DNA of 64,000 nucleotides from Pedobacter kyungheensis (lineage in GTDB: Bacteria; Bacteroidota; Bacteroidia; Sphingobacteriales; Sphingobacteriaceae): contig NZ_JSYN01000014.1 of the NCBI RefSeq assembly GCF_000812965.1, positions 1 to 64,000 on the forward strand, given 5' to 3'. This document shows, piece by piece, positions 15,679 through 23,786 of this stretch. The notes beneath the pieces were generated by a model. It worked only from the letters and a program-made list of their open reading frames with translations. It made no database searches and was not told where the DNA came from. A program made the position numbers and the translations under genes. The first letter of the stretch is position 1, and each line of letters starts with the position of its first letter.

Positions 15679-17820
15679 TTATTGGTTTGAAGGGATAGTT
15701 TCTTTATTGGCTTTAATATCAGTACCCAGGCGCTGAAGGTAAGCGATGATGGCCACAATTTCGCGGTCGCTTTTTACCTTGATATTGTTCTGTTTCAAGT
15801 CGGCTGTAATTTCTGCTGCCTGTTTTTTCAGTTCATCGTTGGCCGTTTTATCAAATCCTTCAGGGTAAGGAACACCTAACGTTTGCATAGCCCTGATTTT
15901 CGCTGGCGTTGTACTGATATCGAGTTTTTGATCAATTAACCAGGGGTATGGCGGCATAATACTGCCCGGCGACATGGAAGTTGGATCGAGTAAATGGTTA
16001 AAATGCCAGGCATGCGAATATTTGCCACCTTCGCGGTGTAAATCTGGTCCGGTACGTTTACTGCCCCACAAAAACGGGTGATCGTACACAAATTCGCCGG
16101 CTTTGCTGTATTCGCCGTAACGTTCTGTCTCTGAACGGAACGGTCTGACCATTTGCGAATGGCAGTTTACACAACCTTCGCGGATGTACAAATCACGTCC
16201 CTGGAGCTCGAGAGCGGTATAAGGTTTTACACTCGAAATGGTTGGTACATTAGATTGAATGGTGAAAGTTGGCATCATTTCTACCATACCGCCAATTAAA
16301 ATGATAATGAGCGAAAACACCATGAATTTCATTGGTTTGCGTTCCAGTACACGGTGCCATTTCTGATCCATCGGGTTGGTTTCTACCAGTACCGGGGCCA
16401 AAGGCATGGCTTCGGCTGCTTCGTTGGCTTGCAGGCTTCCTTTCAGCATGGTTTTAGCCAGGTTAAAAGTCATTACAATTGCACCCAATAAATAGAAACC
16501 ACCACCAACAGCACGGAAAACATGCATCGGAATAATCTGAAGCGTTACAGCTAAAAAGTTAGGGTATTTTAAAAGCCCCTCGGCAGTAAACTCTTTCCAC
16601 ATTAAGCCCTGGGTAAAACCAGCCCAGTACATGGGTACAGCGTAGAAAAGGATTCCCAGTGTACCAATCCAGAAGTGGAAACCGGCTAATTTTTTGGAGT
16701 AGAGTTCGGTTTTATAAATTCTCGGGATTAACCAGTATAATACGCCAAAGGTTAAAAAACCGTTCCAACCTAAAGCACCTACGTGTACGTGCGCTACAAT
16801 CCAGTCGGTAAAATGTGCAACACCGTTAATTTGTTTGATGGAAAGCAAAGGGCCTTCAAAAGTAGCCATACCATAGCAGGTTAAGGCTACAACCATAAAT
16901 TTCAGCGTTACATCTTCGCGCACTTTATCCCAGGCGCCTCGTAAAGTTAGCAAACCGTTAATCATACCACCCCAGCTTGGTGCAATAAGCATAATAGAGA
17001 AAACAATACCTAAGGATTGTGCCCAGCCCGGTAAAGATGAGTAGAGTAAATGGTGCGGCCCGGCCCAGATGTAGATAAAAATAAGCGACCAGAAATGCAG
17101 GATACTCAGTTTATAGGAGTAAACCGGTCTGTTAGCCATTTTGGGTAAGAAATAATACATCATACCCAGGTAAGGCGTAGTTAAGAAAAATGCTACTGCA
17201 TTGTGCCCGTACCACCATTGGACCAGCGCATCCTGCACACCGGCATACCAGTAATAGCTTTTCATAAACGAAACCGGCAGCTCAAAAGAGTTAACAATGT
17301 GCAATACCGCAATGGTAACAAACGTGGCAATGTAAAACCAGATGGCTACATAAAGGTGGCGTTCTCTTCTTTTAAAAATGGTACCAAACATGTTGATTCC
17401 AAATACCACCCAGATCAGCGTAATGGCAATATCAATCGGCCATTCCAGCTCCGCGTATTCGTGCGAGGTGGTAAAACCCAAAGGCAAGGTAATTACTGCC
17501 GAAAGAATGATGAGCTGCCAGCCCCAGAAATGTATGGCACTTAACGCATCGTTAAACATACGGGCTTTAAGCAGGCGTTGCAGCGAATAATAAACACCCA
17601 TAAAAATGGCATTACCTACAAAGGCAAAAATTACAGCATTGGTGTGCAGCGGACGGATACGGCCAAATGTGGTGTATTGGCTGCCCATGTTCATGCCGGG
17701 TTTAAATAACTGCATGGCGATGAGGAGCCCCACTGTCATGCCGATTACGCCCCAAACAATGGTAGCAATACCAAAGTTGCGGACAATCTTATTGTCGTAA
17801 GTAAATTTTTCTAACTGCAT
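15679..17820 (-). CDS. ccoN: cbb3-type cytochrome c oxidase, fused CcoN-CcoO subunit
   Basis: 713 residues. Residues 1 to about 480 are the catalytic heme-copper subunit CcoN, with about twelve membrane helices and the histidines for hemes and CuB (for example WWYGHNAVAFFLT and AHVHVGALGWNGF). After a linker and one more membrane helix, the C-terminal 190 residues are the CcoO monoheme cytochrome c (REGCVNCHSQMVRPF). The fusion replaces separate ccoN and ccoO and is common in Bacteroidota. It is the core of the high-affinity terminal oxidase used under low oxygen. Confidence 0.96.
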   Translation of the reverse strand: MQLEKFTYDNKIVRNFGIATIVWGVIGMTVGLLIAMQLFKPGMNMGSQYTTFGRIRPLHTNAVIFAFVGNAIFMGVYYSLQRLLKARMFNDALSAIHFWGWQLIILSAVITLPLGFTTSHEYAELEWPIDIAITLIWVVFGINMFGTIFKRRERHLYVAIWFYIATFVTIAVLHIVNSFELPVSFMKSYYWYAGVQDALVQWWYGHNAVAFFLTTPYLGMMYYFLPKMANRPVYSYKLSILHFWSLIFIYIWAGPHHLLYSSLPGWAQSLGIVFSIMLIAPSWGGMINGLLTLRGAWDKVREDVTLKFMVVALTCYGMATFEGPLLSIKQINGVAHFTDWIVAHVHVGALGWNGFLTFGVLYWLIPRIYKTELYSKKLAGFHFWIGTLGILFYAVPMYWAGFTQGLMWKEFTAEGLLKYPNFLAVTLQIIPMHVFRAVGGGFYLLGAIVMTFNLAKTMLKGSLQANEAAEAMPLAPVLVETNPMDQKWHRVLERKPMKFMVFSLIIILIGGMVEMMPTFTIQSNVPTISSVKPYTALELQGRDLYIREGCVNCHSQMVRPFRSETERYGEYSKAGEFVYDHPFLWGSKRTGPDLHREGGKYSHAWHFNHLLDPTSMSPGSIMPPYPWLIDQKLDISTTPAKIRAMQTLGVPYPEGFDKTANDELKKQAAEITADLKQNNIKVKSDREIVAIIAYLQRLGTDIKANKETIPSNQ

Positions 17821-17879
17821 ATAATTAAGAAATTTGTTAGTTTTTGTTCAGCAAATGTATTCAGGGTAGCTGTGCCCAA

Positions 17880-18062
17880 TTATGATGTGGGTTGGTTTGA
17901 AATGTGATTGTCGTCACTTTTGGGCTCGTCGTCAAAAAGGATGCGCATGGCGGGGGTGTATACATCATCATGCTGGCCCGTTTTAGAAGCCCAGAAAAAT
18001 GCCGCCAGAAAAACCAAGGCCATTAATACGCTGCAACCCACTAAAAAATACAGGATGTTCAT
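17880..18062 (-). CDS. ccoS: CcoS cbb3 oxidase assembly protein
   Basis: 60 residues. One N-terminal helix (ILYFLVGCSVLMALVFLAAFFWA) is followed by the family signature SKTGQHDDVYTPAMRILFDD. CcoS is needed for cofactor insertion into cbb3 oxidase. Its start overlaps the ccoI stop by four bases (ATGA), so it is translationally coupled. The tail is Asp/Ser-rich and variable. Confidence 0.92.
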   Translation of the reverse strand: MNILYFLVGCSVLMALVFLAAFFWASKTGQHDDVYTPAMRILFDDEPKSDDNHISNQPTS

Positions 18063-20443
18063 AGCTTATTTTTACGTGCAAAAAAGTGTGTGGCAATAGA
18101 GGTAAATGAGATAATGGTGATGGTGCTGATGGGCATTAATACCGCGGCAATTAAGGGGTACAAAGTGCCCTGAACAGCAAAATAAAGTCCGATACAGTTG
18201 TAGGCAATGGCGATGGCAAAACTAATTTTAACCACTTTGAGCCCATCGCGGCTTAAGGCTACAAAATTGGGCATCAGGTTAAGACTGTTTCCGGTTAAAA
18301 TGGCATCGCAACCGGGGGTAAAGTTGTTGATGTTATCGGTAATGGCTACGCCAAAATCACTTTGTTTTAAAGCTCCGGCATCGTTCAAGCCATCGCCCAG
18401 CATCATTACTTTGTGCTTTGCTTTTTGTTGCTGCAACACATAATCTAATTTTTGGTGCGGGCTCTGCCTGAAATTGATTTTGGTATCTGGCGGGAACATA
18501 TTTTTTAACGTACTGTATTCACGGTCGGTATCGCCCGATAGCACATGCATTTGGAATTTTTTAGCAAGTTTTTGAATGAGCTGGTTTAACCCACCACGCC
18601 ATTGTTGTTCGGTTTGGAAACGGCCTTTGTATTGATTATCGATTACTATATGCACACCATTGCTGATCGGGATATTGATGTTATCGGGCATCATGGCGCT
18701 GCTCCCCAGATAAACCTGCTGTCGGTTTACCTGACCAGAAATACCTTTGCCAATACGTTCGGCATAATGGCTAACAGGCATAAATTCATCACAACGCAGG
18801 TATTTTAAAATGTGGCGACTCAAAGGATGTGAAGAGTTGCGTACCAGCGAAGCAATTAAACGTTGTTCATGATAATCGAGCTGACCTTCAAAAATAAGAC
18901 TGGCATTTTCGGTGCTGGTTAAAGTTCCGGTTTTATCGAAAATGACTGTATCGCAGGCTGCCAGCGCTTCAACAGCATCGGTATTTTTAACGTAGAAACC
19001 TTTTTTATCAAAAATAGAGAGGATAGCCGAAAGCGTAAAGGGTGTACTTAGCGATAGCACACAAGGGCAGGCCACAATTACCACCGCAGTAAAGGCAGCC
19101 CAGGCTTTGCTATTTTCGTGCTGCAGCAGCCAGTAAATTGCAGCAGAAAAGGCTAAAACAAAAACACCCAGACTAAAGTATTTAGCGACGCGGTCGTTAA
19201 AATTCTGCTTTTTTAAATCGGTCTGGTAATTTTCATTGTTCCACAAGCCTGTGAGGTAGCTTTGTGATACTGGTTTGATTACTTCAAGCTCAATGGCCTC
19301 GGCAGTTTGCCGACCTCCGGCATAAATAATTTCGCCCAGTACTTTGTGTACCGGTTCGGCTTCGCCAGTTACAAAACTCATGTCCATCCAGGCATCGCCC
19401 TTCATTAAAATGGCATCGGCCGGTACAATTTCACCGTTTCTGATCCAAAGCCTGTCGCCAATGGCAATATCGGCTATTGCAGTAGGTTTTTCCTTACCCG
19501 CAATTAATTTGGTAACGGCAATGGGGAAATAGGATCGGTAATCACGGTCGAAAGAGATGTGGTGGTAGGTACGCTGCTTAATCCATTTGCCCATCAGAAG
19601 CAGGAAAACCAGTCCGGTAAGCGTATCGGCAAAGCCTGGGCCAGTGCCCGAAAGAATATCGTAGGCGGTACGGAGAAAAAGCATGGCAATAATCAATGCC
19701 AGCGGCGTATCCAGGTTAATTTGTTTGTGTTTTAAACTGGTTATTGCCGAAACAAAATAATCTTTACCACAATAAAACGCTGCGGGGATACAGAAGGTGA
19801 GGTTTAACCAGCTAAATAACTGCTGAAATTGTTTCTCGAAACCAGCTAATCCGAAGTATTCAGGAAAACTGAAGAGCATCACATTGCCCATTAAAAAACC
19901 GGCGACTGCAATTTTTTGAATCAGTTGTTTGTTAACCGAATGGCTGTTTTCTTTCACCACATCCTGCAGGCTGATTAAGGGGGCATAACCAATTTCGTTT
20001 AAAATTTCGACCAGTTTGCGCAACGAAACTTCTTCATGCCTGAAACTGATGGTAACCTGACGTTTTAGAAAATCGATCCGAGACGAGAAAATGGCAGGAT
20101 GAATTTTATACAGATGCTCTAAAAGCCAAATGCATGAACTGCAATGGATAGCCGGAATGTAAAAGGTTACAATGCTGGCCTTCTCGTGCTGGTAATCGAG
20201 CAATTGACTGATAATGGCCGGTTCATCGAGGTATTCGAAATGGCTGTGCTGTTCAGCCCTTTTTCCTGGCGAATGGTTGTAGGTATAATAATTGCAAAGG
20301 TTGTTTTCAGAAAGGATTTTATAAACACTCTTGCAGCCGGTACAGCAAAAATCGTGACCATTGTAAGTAAACTTAATCTGTTCTAATGGCTCACCGCAGT
20401 GGTAACAAAGTGTTGCTGCAGCGGTTTCATTTTGATTTTCCAT
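18059..20443 (-). CDS. ccoI: CcoI/FixI heavy-metal-translocating P1B-type ATPase
   Basis: 794 residues. It has the CcoI-type N-terminus with CYHCGEPL and CCTGCKSVYKIL, a heavy-metal-associated domain with IHCSSCIWLLEHLY, eight membrane helices with the metal-site motif CPCVLS, the phosphorylation motif DKTGTLT and the hinge GDGLNDAGALKQS. CcoI exports copper to the periplasm for CuB of the cbb3 oxidase. It lies 45 bases after hemN and is coupled to ccoS. Confidence 0.95.
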   Translation of the reverse strand: MENQNETAAATLCYHCGEPLEQIKFTYNGHDFCCTGCKSVYKILSENNLCNYYTYNHSPGKRAEQHSHFEYLDEPAIISQLLDYQHEKASIVTFYIPAIHCSSCIWLLEHLYKIHPAIFSSRIDFLKRQVTISFRHEEVSLRKLVEILNEIGYAPLISLQDVVKENSHSVNKQLIQKIAVAGFLMGNVMLFSFPEYFGLAGFEKQFQQLFSWLNLTFCIPAAFYCGKDYFVSAITSLKHKQINLDTPLALIIAMLFLRTAYDILSGTGPGFADTLTGLVFLLLMGKWIKQRTYHHISFDRDYRSYFPIAVTKLIAGKEKPTAIADIAIGDRLWIRNGEIVPADAILMKGDAWMDMSFVTGEAEPVHKVLGEIIYAGGRQTAEAIELEVIKPVSQSYLTGLWNNENYQTDLKKQNFNDRVAKYFSLGVFVLAFSAAIYWLLQHENSKAWAAFTAVVIVACPCVLSLSTPFTLSAILSIFDKKGFYVKNTDAVEALAACDTVIFDKTGTLTSTENASLIFEGQLDYHEQRLIASLVRNSSHPLSRHILKYLRCDEFMPVSHYAERIGKGISGQVNRQQVYLGSSAMMPDNINIPISNGVHIVIDNQYKGRFQTEQQWRGGLNQLIQKLAKKFQMHVLSGDTDREYSTLKNMFPPDTKINFRQSPHQKLDYVLQQQKAKHKVMMLGDGLNDAGALKQSDFGVAITDNINNFTPGCDAILTGNSLNLMPNFVALSRDGLKVVKISFAIAIAYNCIGLYFAVQGTLYPLIAAVLMPISTITIISFTSIATHFFARKNKL

Positions 20444-20488
20444 AACCGTAATTGTTTATTGATAAATTATTGTTTGATGAGGCGTACC

Positions 20489-21835
20489 TTATATGGCATA
20501 GCTGAACATCTGGCTGTCGGGTGTTTTTGCCCAAAGGCGCTCATCAAAGGCCATGCATATATTTCTTAGAAAAGGTTTTCCGGCAGGATTAACCTTTAAC
20601 TGGTTTTCGGATACGGAGATCAATCCGTCATCAATCAATGTAGCCAGTTTATAATAGGCTGGCTTAGGGATGCCATCCAGAAAAAGACTCTTGCCATCGC
20701 ACATAATATTGCGGATGTGTCTGCGGATTTTTAAATCTTTGCGCGACAGAATATGTCCTTTTTCAATCGCAAATTGACCGTTGTTAATTGCTTCAAGGTA
20801 TGCTTCAACAGTTTTTACATTCTGAGCAAATGCCGTGTAACTGTCGCTGATTGCAGAAACGCCCAGTCCGATAAGCAATTGGGTATGCTGGTGGGTATAG
20901 CCCATAAAGTTTCGGTGAAGGTTGTTTTGTTGCGCGGCCAGGTACAGGCTATCGTGCCTTCTGGCGAAGTGATCCATACCAATATCATCATATCCCGCTG
21001 CAAGCAAAGCTTCTTTCCCTAACTGGTATAAAGCGAATTTAGCTTCGCTTTGTGGCAAATCTTTTTCGGTGTACCGGCGCTGTCCGGGTTTTAGCCAGGG
21101 CACATGCGCGTAACTGTAAAAGGCAATTCTATCTGGATTGATCCTGATTACTTCCTGCAGCGTTTCGCTTAAACCTCCAGCAGTTTGAAAAGGCAACCCA
21201 TAAATCAGATCGAAATTAACTGAAGTATAGCCGATTTTTCTGGCCAGTCCCGTAATTTCTGCTACCTGCACTGGTGTTTGAAAGCGGTTAATCATTAACT
21301 GTACTTTCGGATCGAAATCCTGGATACCCAAACTCAGGCGTTTAAAGCCCAGATTAAAAAGGGTGGTTAAATGCGCTTCAGTGGTATTATCAGGATGTGC
21401 CTCAAACGAAAACTCAGCATCAATGGCGGGTTCACATTTGCGCATGATTCCGTTAATCAGTTTTTCGAGGTTGTGGGCACTGAAAAAAGTGGGGGTACCA
21501 CCGCCGAGGTGCAATTCTCTTATTTTGGGCTTGTTGCCTAAAACCTGCAGGTACAGTTCCCATTCCTTAAGCACCGCATCCAGGTAAGGTTCTTCTACCT
21601 GATGGTTTTTGGTAATGCGGGTATTGCAGCCACAGTAGGTGCACAGGCTCTCGCAAAAGGGCAGGTGAATGTAGAGGCTAATGCCTTCGCTCTGATAATC
21701 GGTAAAGGTATTTTTTACCGAAAGCAGCCATTGTGCTTCATCAAAACGATCGGTTTCCCAAAATGGTACGGTAGGATAGCTGGTGTACCTTGGGGCAGCT
21801 ACATTGTACTTTTTAAGCAGGTTTAAGGTATCCAT
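20489..21835 (-). CDS. hemN: Oxygen-independent coproporphyrinogen III dehydrogenase
   Basis: 448 residues, radical SAM enzyme for heme synthesis without oxygen. The 4Fe-4S site is in HLPFCESLCTYCGC (Cys61, Cys65 and Cys68, with the HemN-typical extra Cys70). Downstream come HLGGGTPTF, FEAHPDNTT, LGIQDFDPKVQ, DLIYGLPFQT and GMDHFA. It sits upstream of ccoI in the same operon, which couples heme supply to oxidase assembly when oxygen is low. The start codon overlaps the stop of the preceding gene by one base (TGATG). Confidence 0.96.
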   Translation of the reverse strand: MDTLNLLKKYNVAAPRYTSYPTVPFWETDRFDEAQWLLSVKNTFTDYQSEGISLYIHLPFCESLCTYCGCNTRITKNHQVEEPYLDAVLKEWELYLQVLGNKPKIRELHLGGGTPTFFSAHNLEKLINGIMRKCEPAIDAEFSFEAHPDNTTEAHLTTLFNLGFKRLSLGIQDFDPKVQLMINRFQTPVQVAEITGLARKIGYTSVNFDLIYGLPFQTAGGLSETLQEVIRINPDRIAFYSYAHVPWLKPGQRRYTEKDLPQSEAKFALYQLGKEALLAAGYDDIGMDHFARRHDSLYLAAQQNNLHRNFMGYTHQHTQLLIGLGVSAISDSYTAFAQNVKTVEAYLEAINNGQFAIEKGHILSRKDLKIRRHIRNIMCDGKSLFLDGIPKPAYYKLATLIDDGLISVSENQLKVNPAGKPFLRNICMAFDERLWAKTPDSQMFSYAI

Positions 21836-22266
21836 CAGGCTTTATTTAAGGTTTTCGGAACGGAGCAGTTGTTCTGGCAGCAACAGGCACTGCCCACGCA
21901 TTTACCAGCTGCCCAGTTATCGAGATTTTTAATTACCTGCAGCATACGGTCTAAAGCGCTTTGGCCTTCTTTTAAGGGCACATTGGCAATTTTAAAACCT
22001 GCGGTTGCCGCCGATTTTAAATCGAGATGACTGGTTTCAAAGGAAGAAGTCGCGATGTATTTTACCCCGAGTGCTTTGAGCTGCTGAATGAGCGACTGAT
22101 CTACCGTATCGTTATTGAAAACAAGTAAAGTTTCCTTCCCGGCAGCGAAAGCAATAGTTTCGGCCGAGAGACTGTTGGCGATAATGGTAATATCGTGCTT
22201 TTTGTGATTGGCCAGAACCAGGCATTCTTTTTCGTCGGGCTTAATGTTGTAAGCAATGGCTTTCAT
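21835..22266 (-). CDS. D-2-hydroxyacid-dehydrogenase-like half protein with Cys-rich tail
   Basis: 143 residues from the ATG at 22266; an upstream ATG at 22296 gives a poor N-terminus. Residues 1 to about 105 resemble the N-terminal catalytic (flavodoxin-like) half-domain of D-lactate-type dehydrogenases: MKAIAYNIKPDE, SAETIAFAAGKETLLVF and LKALGVKYIATSSFE followed by HLDLKSAATAGFKIANVP. The NAD-binding domain is wholly absent. The C-terminal 25 residues carry KCVGSACCCQNNC, which looks metal- or cluster-binding. It starts the hemN-cco operon, so a role in heme or metal supply or redox sensing is conceivable. It is not a working dehydrogenase by itself. Confidence 0.7.
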   Translation of the reverse strand: MKAIAYNIKPDEKECLVLANHKKHDITIIANSLSAETIAFAAGKETLLVFNNDTVDQSLIQQLKALGVKYIATSSFETSHLDLKSAATAGFKIANVPLKEGQSALDRMLQVIKNLDNWAAGKCVGSACCCQNNCSVPKTLNKA

Positions 22267-22284
22267 AAACAAATTTTTAGTGCT

Positions 22285-22292
22285 CAAAACTA
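22285..22292 (-). promoter_or_regulatory. Candidate -7 promoter element of the hemN-cco operon
   Basis: TAGTTTTG on the minus strand fits the Bacteroidota -7 consensus TAnnTTTG exactly and lies 19-26 bases before the start codon at 22266. I see no -33 TTTG at the usual distance, as expected for an activator-dependent promoter. Confidence 0.5.
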
Positions 22293-22336
22293 TCATTTGT
22301 TAATGGCGGGGCAGATGAGGTTAGTCAGCTGAAAAA

Positions 22337-22350
22337 ATGATTTTGATCAG
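22337..22350. promoter_or_regulatory. FNR/FixK-type operator upstream of the hemN-cco operon
   Basis: ATGATTTTGATCAG contains a perfect TGAT-N4-ATCA dyad, the core of the FNR/FixK consensus. Its centre is about 62-65 bases upstream of the start predicted from the -7 box, which matches a class I CRP/FNR activator position. The nearby regulator with a CRP/FNR output domain is the obvious candidate to bind. Confidence 0.6.
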
Positions 22351-22381
22351 GAAAGAGAAGCACACTGAATATGAGTTTATG

Positions 22382-22717
22382 ATGTTCAGTGCAGACACAG
22401 ACCATGGTTATCCTGTCATTCTGAACGCAGTGAAGAATCTCTTTTCGTGAAGTCAGGAGTTGAATAATGGTCAGTGCAGACACAGACCATGGCGGTTGTG
22501 TTGGTTTGCCACGGAGGTACGGCAAACACGGAATATTTTTTTGTGAAGTCAGGTGGTAACACCTGACTTTGTGAAACAATAGCGGTGTTTTTAATGGTCA
22601 GTGTAGACACTGACCATGGCGGCTAAAACGATACAATCGTTTGGCTATTTAAGCACGCGTTTGAAACCCGCGCAAGCATAAAACCAAAATCTGATGGTCA
22701 GTGCAGACACTGACCAT
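22382..22717. repeat. Four dispersed copies of a 24-nt palindrome
   Basis: Copies lie at 22382-22405, 22467-22490, 22594-22617 and 22694-22717. The last two are perfect: ATGGTCAGTG, a four-base loop (CAGA or TAGA), then CACTGACCAT. The first two have mismatches in one arm. Three of the four are followed by GGC. Between them lie other dyads: GTTTGCC/GGCAAAC (22504-22527), AAGTCAGGTG/CACCTGACTT (22546-22569, four-base loop) and AAACGAT/ATCGTTT (about 22626-22642), plus a GTCATTCTGAAC dispersed-repeat fragment. No gene is visible between 22267 and 22739. Confidence 0.85.
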
Positions 22718-22739
22718 GGCAGCCATGGCGACAACAGTA

Positions 22740-23771
22740 TTATTGCTTAATATTTTTTAGTTTAGATACAGCCGTAATCTTTATCGCATTACCGCTTTTT
22801 TCAATTAGTTTTTCTTCTTTAAAATCAGCCAGCATACGGCTTACGGTTTCGCTGGCAGTACCTACCATGGCGGCGAGGTCATCGCGCGAAATTTTAATTG
22901 TGGCGCTGTCATTCTCGATTGTACTGAATTTTTCTGCAACCTGTATCAAGGCATCAGCCACGCGTTTGCGTACCGAAAAATAGGCGAGTTGGAGCATCTG
23001 GTTCTCCTTATCGCGAACACTGCCCGATAGTAAACGGATAAAAGCTGCAGACAGCGGCTGGTGTTGGTAAAGGTAATCTGTAAATGCTGATTTGGGGATT
23101 AAAATGAGTTCACAATCGGCAAGGGTTGCCGCATTATCTTCGTAGGTACGTTCCGTAAAAAGGCTTTCATAACCAAAAAAGTCGCCTGCCTGGTAAAGTG
23201 CCGAAGAAAGTTCGCGGCCATCTTTAAAACGTTTGTAGGTTTTAACCTGTCCTTTTTTCAGGTAATACACATGGTTTGGCTCATCTTCCTCTACATAAAT
23301 AAGCTGTTTGTTAGCCAGTACGCGACTTTTCCCTTTTTTAATCAATTCGGTAAACAGTGATTGCGTATCGATATCTGTTCCGTTAAAATTACCGCTGGTT
23401 TTGCTTTTTTTGAGTCGGCCTTCTATGGCATTAAGCAGTTCTATGTCATCAAAAGGTTTGGTGAGGTAATCGTCGGCACCCATTTCCATGCCTTTACGCA
23501 TATCGGCACGTTCGCTTTTGGCGGTAATAAAAATAAAAGGGATGGAAGCCGTTTGTGGATTTTTATGCAAGAGGTAAAGCACGCCGTAACCATCCAGTTC
23601 AGGCATCATAATATCACACAAAATCAGATGTGGATGATGTTTAATGGCCAGCTCTACCCCGATTTTTCCATTGCTTGCAGTAAAAGTTTCGTAATCGGCT
23701 AGCGAGAGAATTTCTGCTGTGCTTTCGCGGATATCGTCATTATCTTCAATAATCAATACTTTCTTTTTCAT
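22740..23771 (-). CDS. Response regulator fused to a CRP/FNR-family transcription factor
   Basis: 343 residues. Residues 1-120 are a receiver domain with phospho-acceptor Asp53 (LILCDIMMPELDG) and Lys105 (LTKPFDD). Residues of about 135-260 form a cyclic-nucleotide-binding-type beta-roll (KKGQVKTYKRFKDGRELSSAL, then GDFFGYESLF). The C-terminus is a Crp-type helix-turn-helix (ISRDDLAAMVGTASETVSRML). Fe-S cysteines of FNR are lacking, so input should come by phosphorylation. It lies 15 bases after a FixL-like kinase and just upstream of the hemN-cco operon. It would do in one chain what FixJ and FixK do in two. Confidence 0.92.
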   Translation of the reverse strand: MKKKVLIIEDNDDIRESTAEILSLADYETFTASNGKIGVELAIKHHPHLILCDIMMPELDGYGVLYLLHKNPQTASIPFIFITAKSERADMRKGMEMGADDYLTKPFDDIELLNAIEGRLKKSKTSGNFNGTDIDTQSLFTELIKKGKSRVLANKQLIYVEEDEPNHVYYLKKGQVKTYKRFKDGRELSSALYQAGDFFGYESLFTERTYEDNAATLADCELILIPKSAFTDYLYQHQPLSAAFIRLLSGSVRDKENQMLQLAYFSVRKRVADALIQVAEKFSTIENDSATIKISRDDLAAMVGTASETVSRMLADFKEEKLIEKSGNAIKITAVSKLKNIKQ

Positions 23772-23786
23772 GCGTAGGGGAATAGG

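Noticed and set aside
21835..22266. Frameshifted pseudogene of a full D-lactate dehydrogenase.
   Set aside because: No remnant of the NAD domain follows; hemN begins at the stop codon, and the tail has its own Cys motif.
22382..22717. Palindromes as CRP/FNR binding sites.
   Set aside because: The half-site order (GGTCAGTG ... CACTGACC) is opposite to TGTGA...TCACA and TGAT...ATCA; only the separate dyad at 22337 fits.
22740..23771. FNR-type iron-sulfur oxygen sensor.
   Set aside because: The N-terminal cysteines of FNR are missing and replaced by a receiver domain; input should be phosphorylation.
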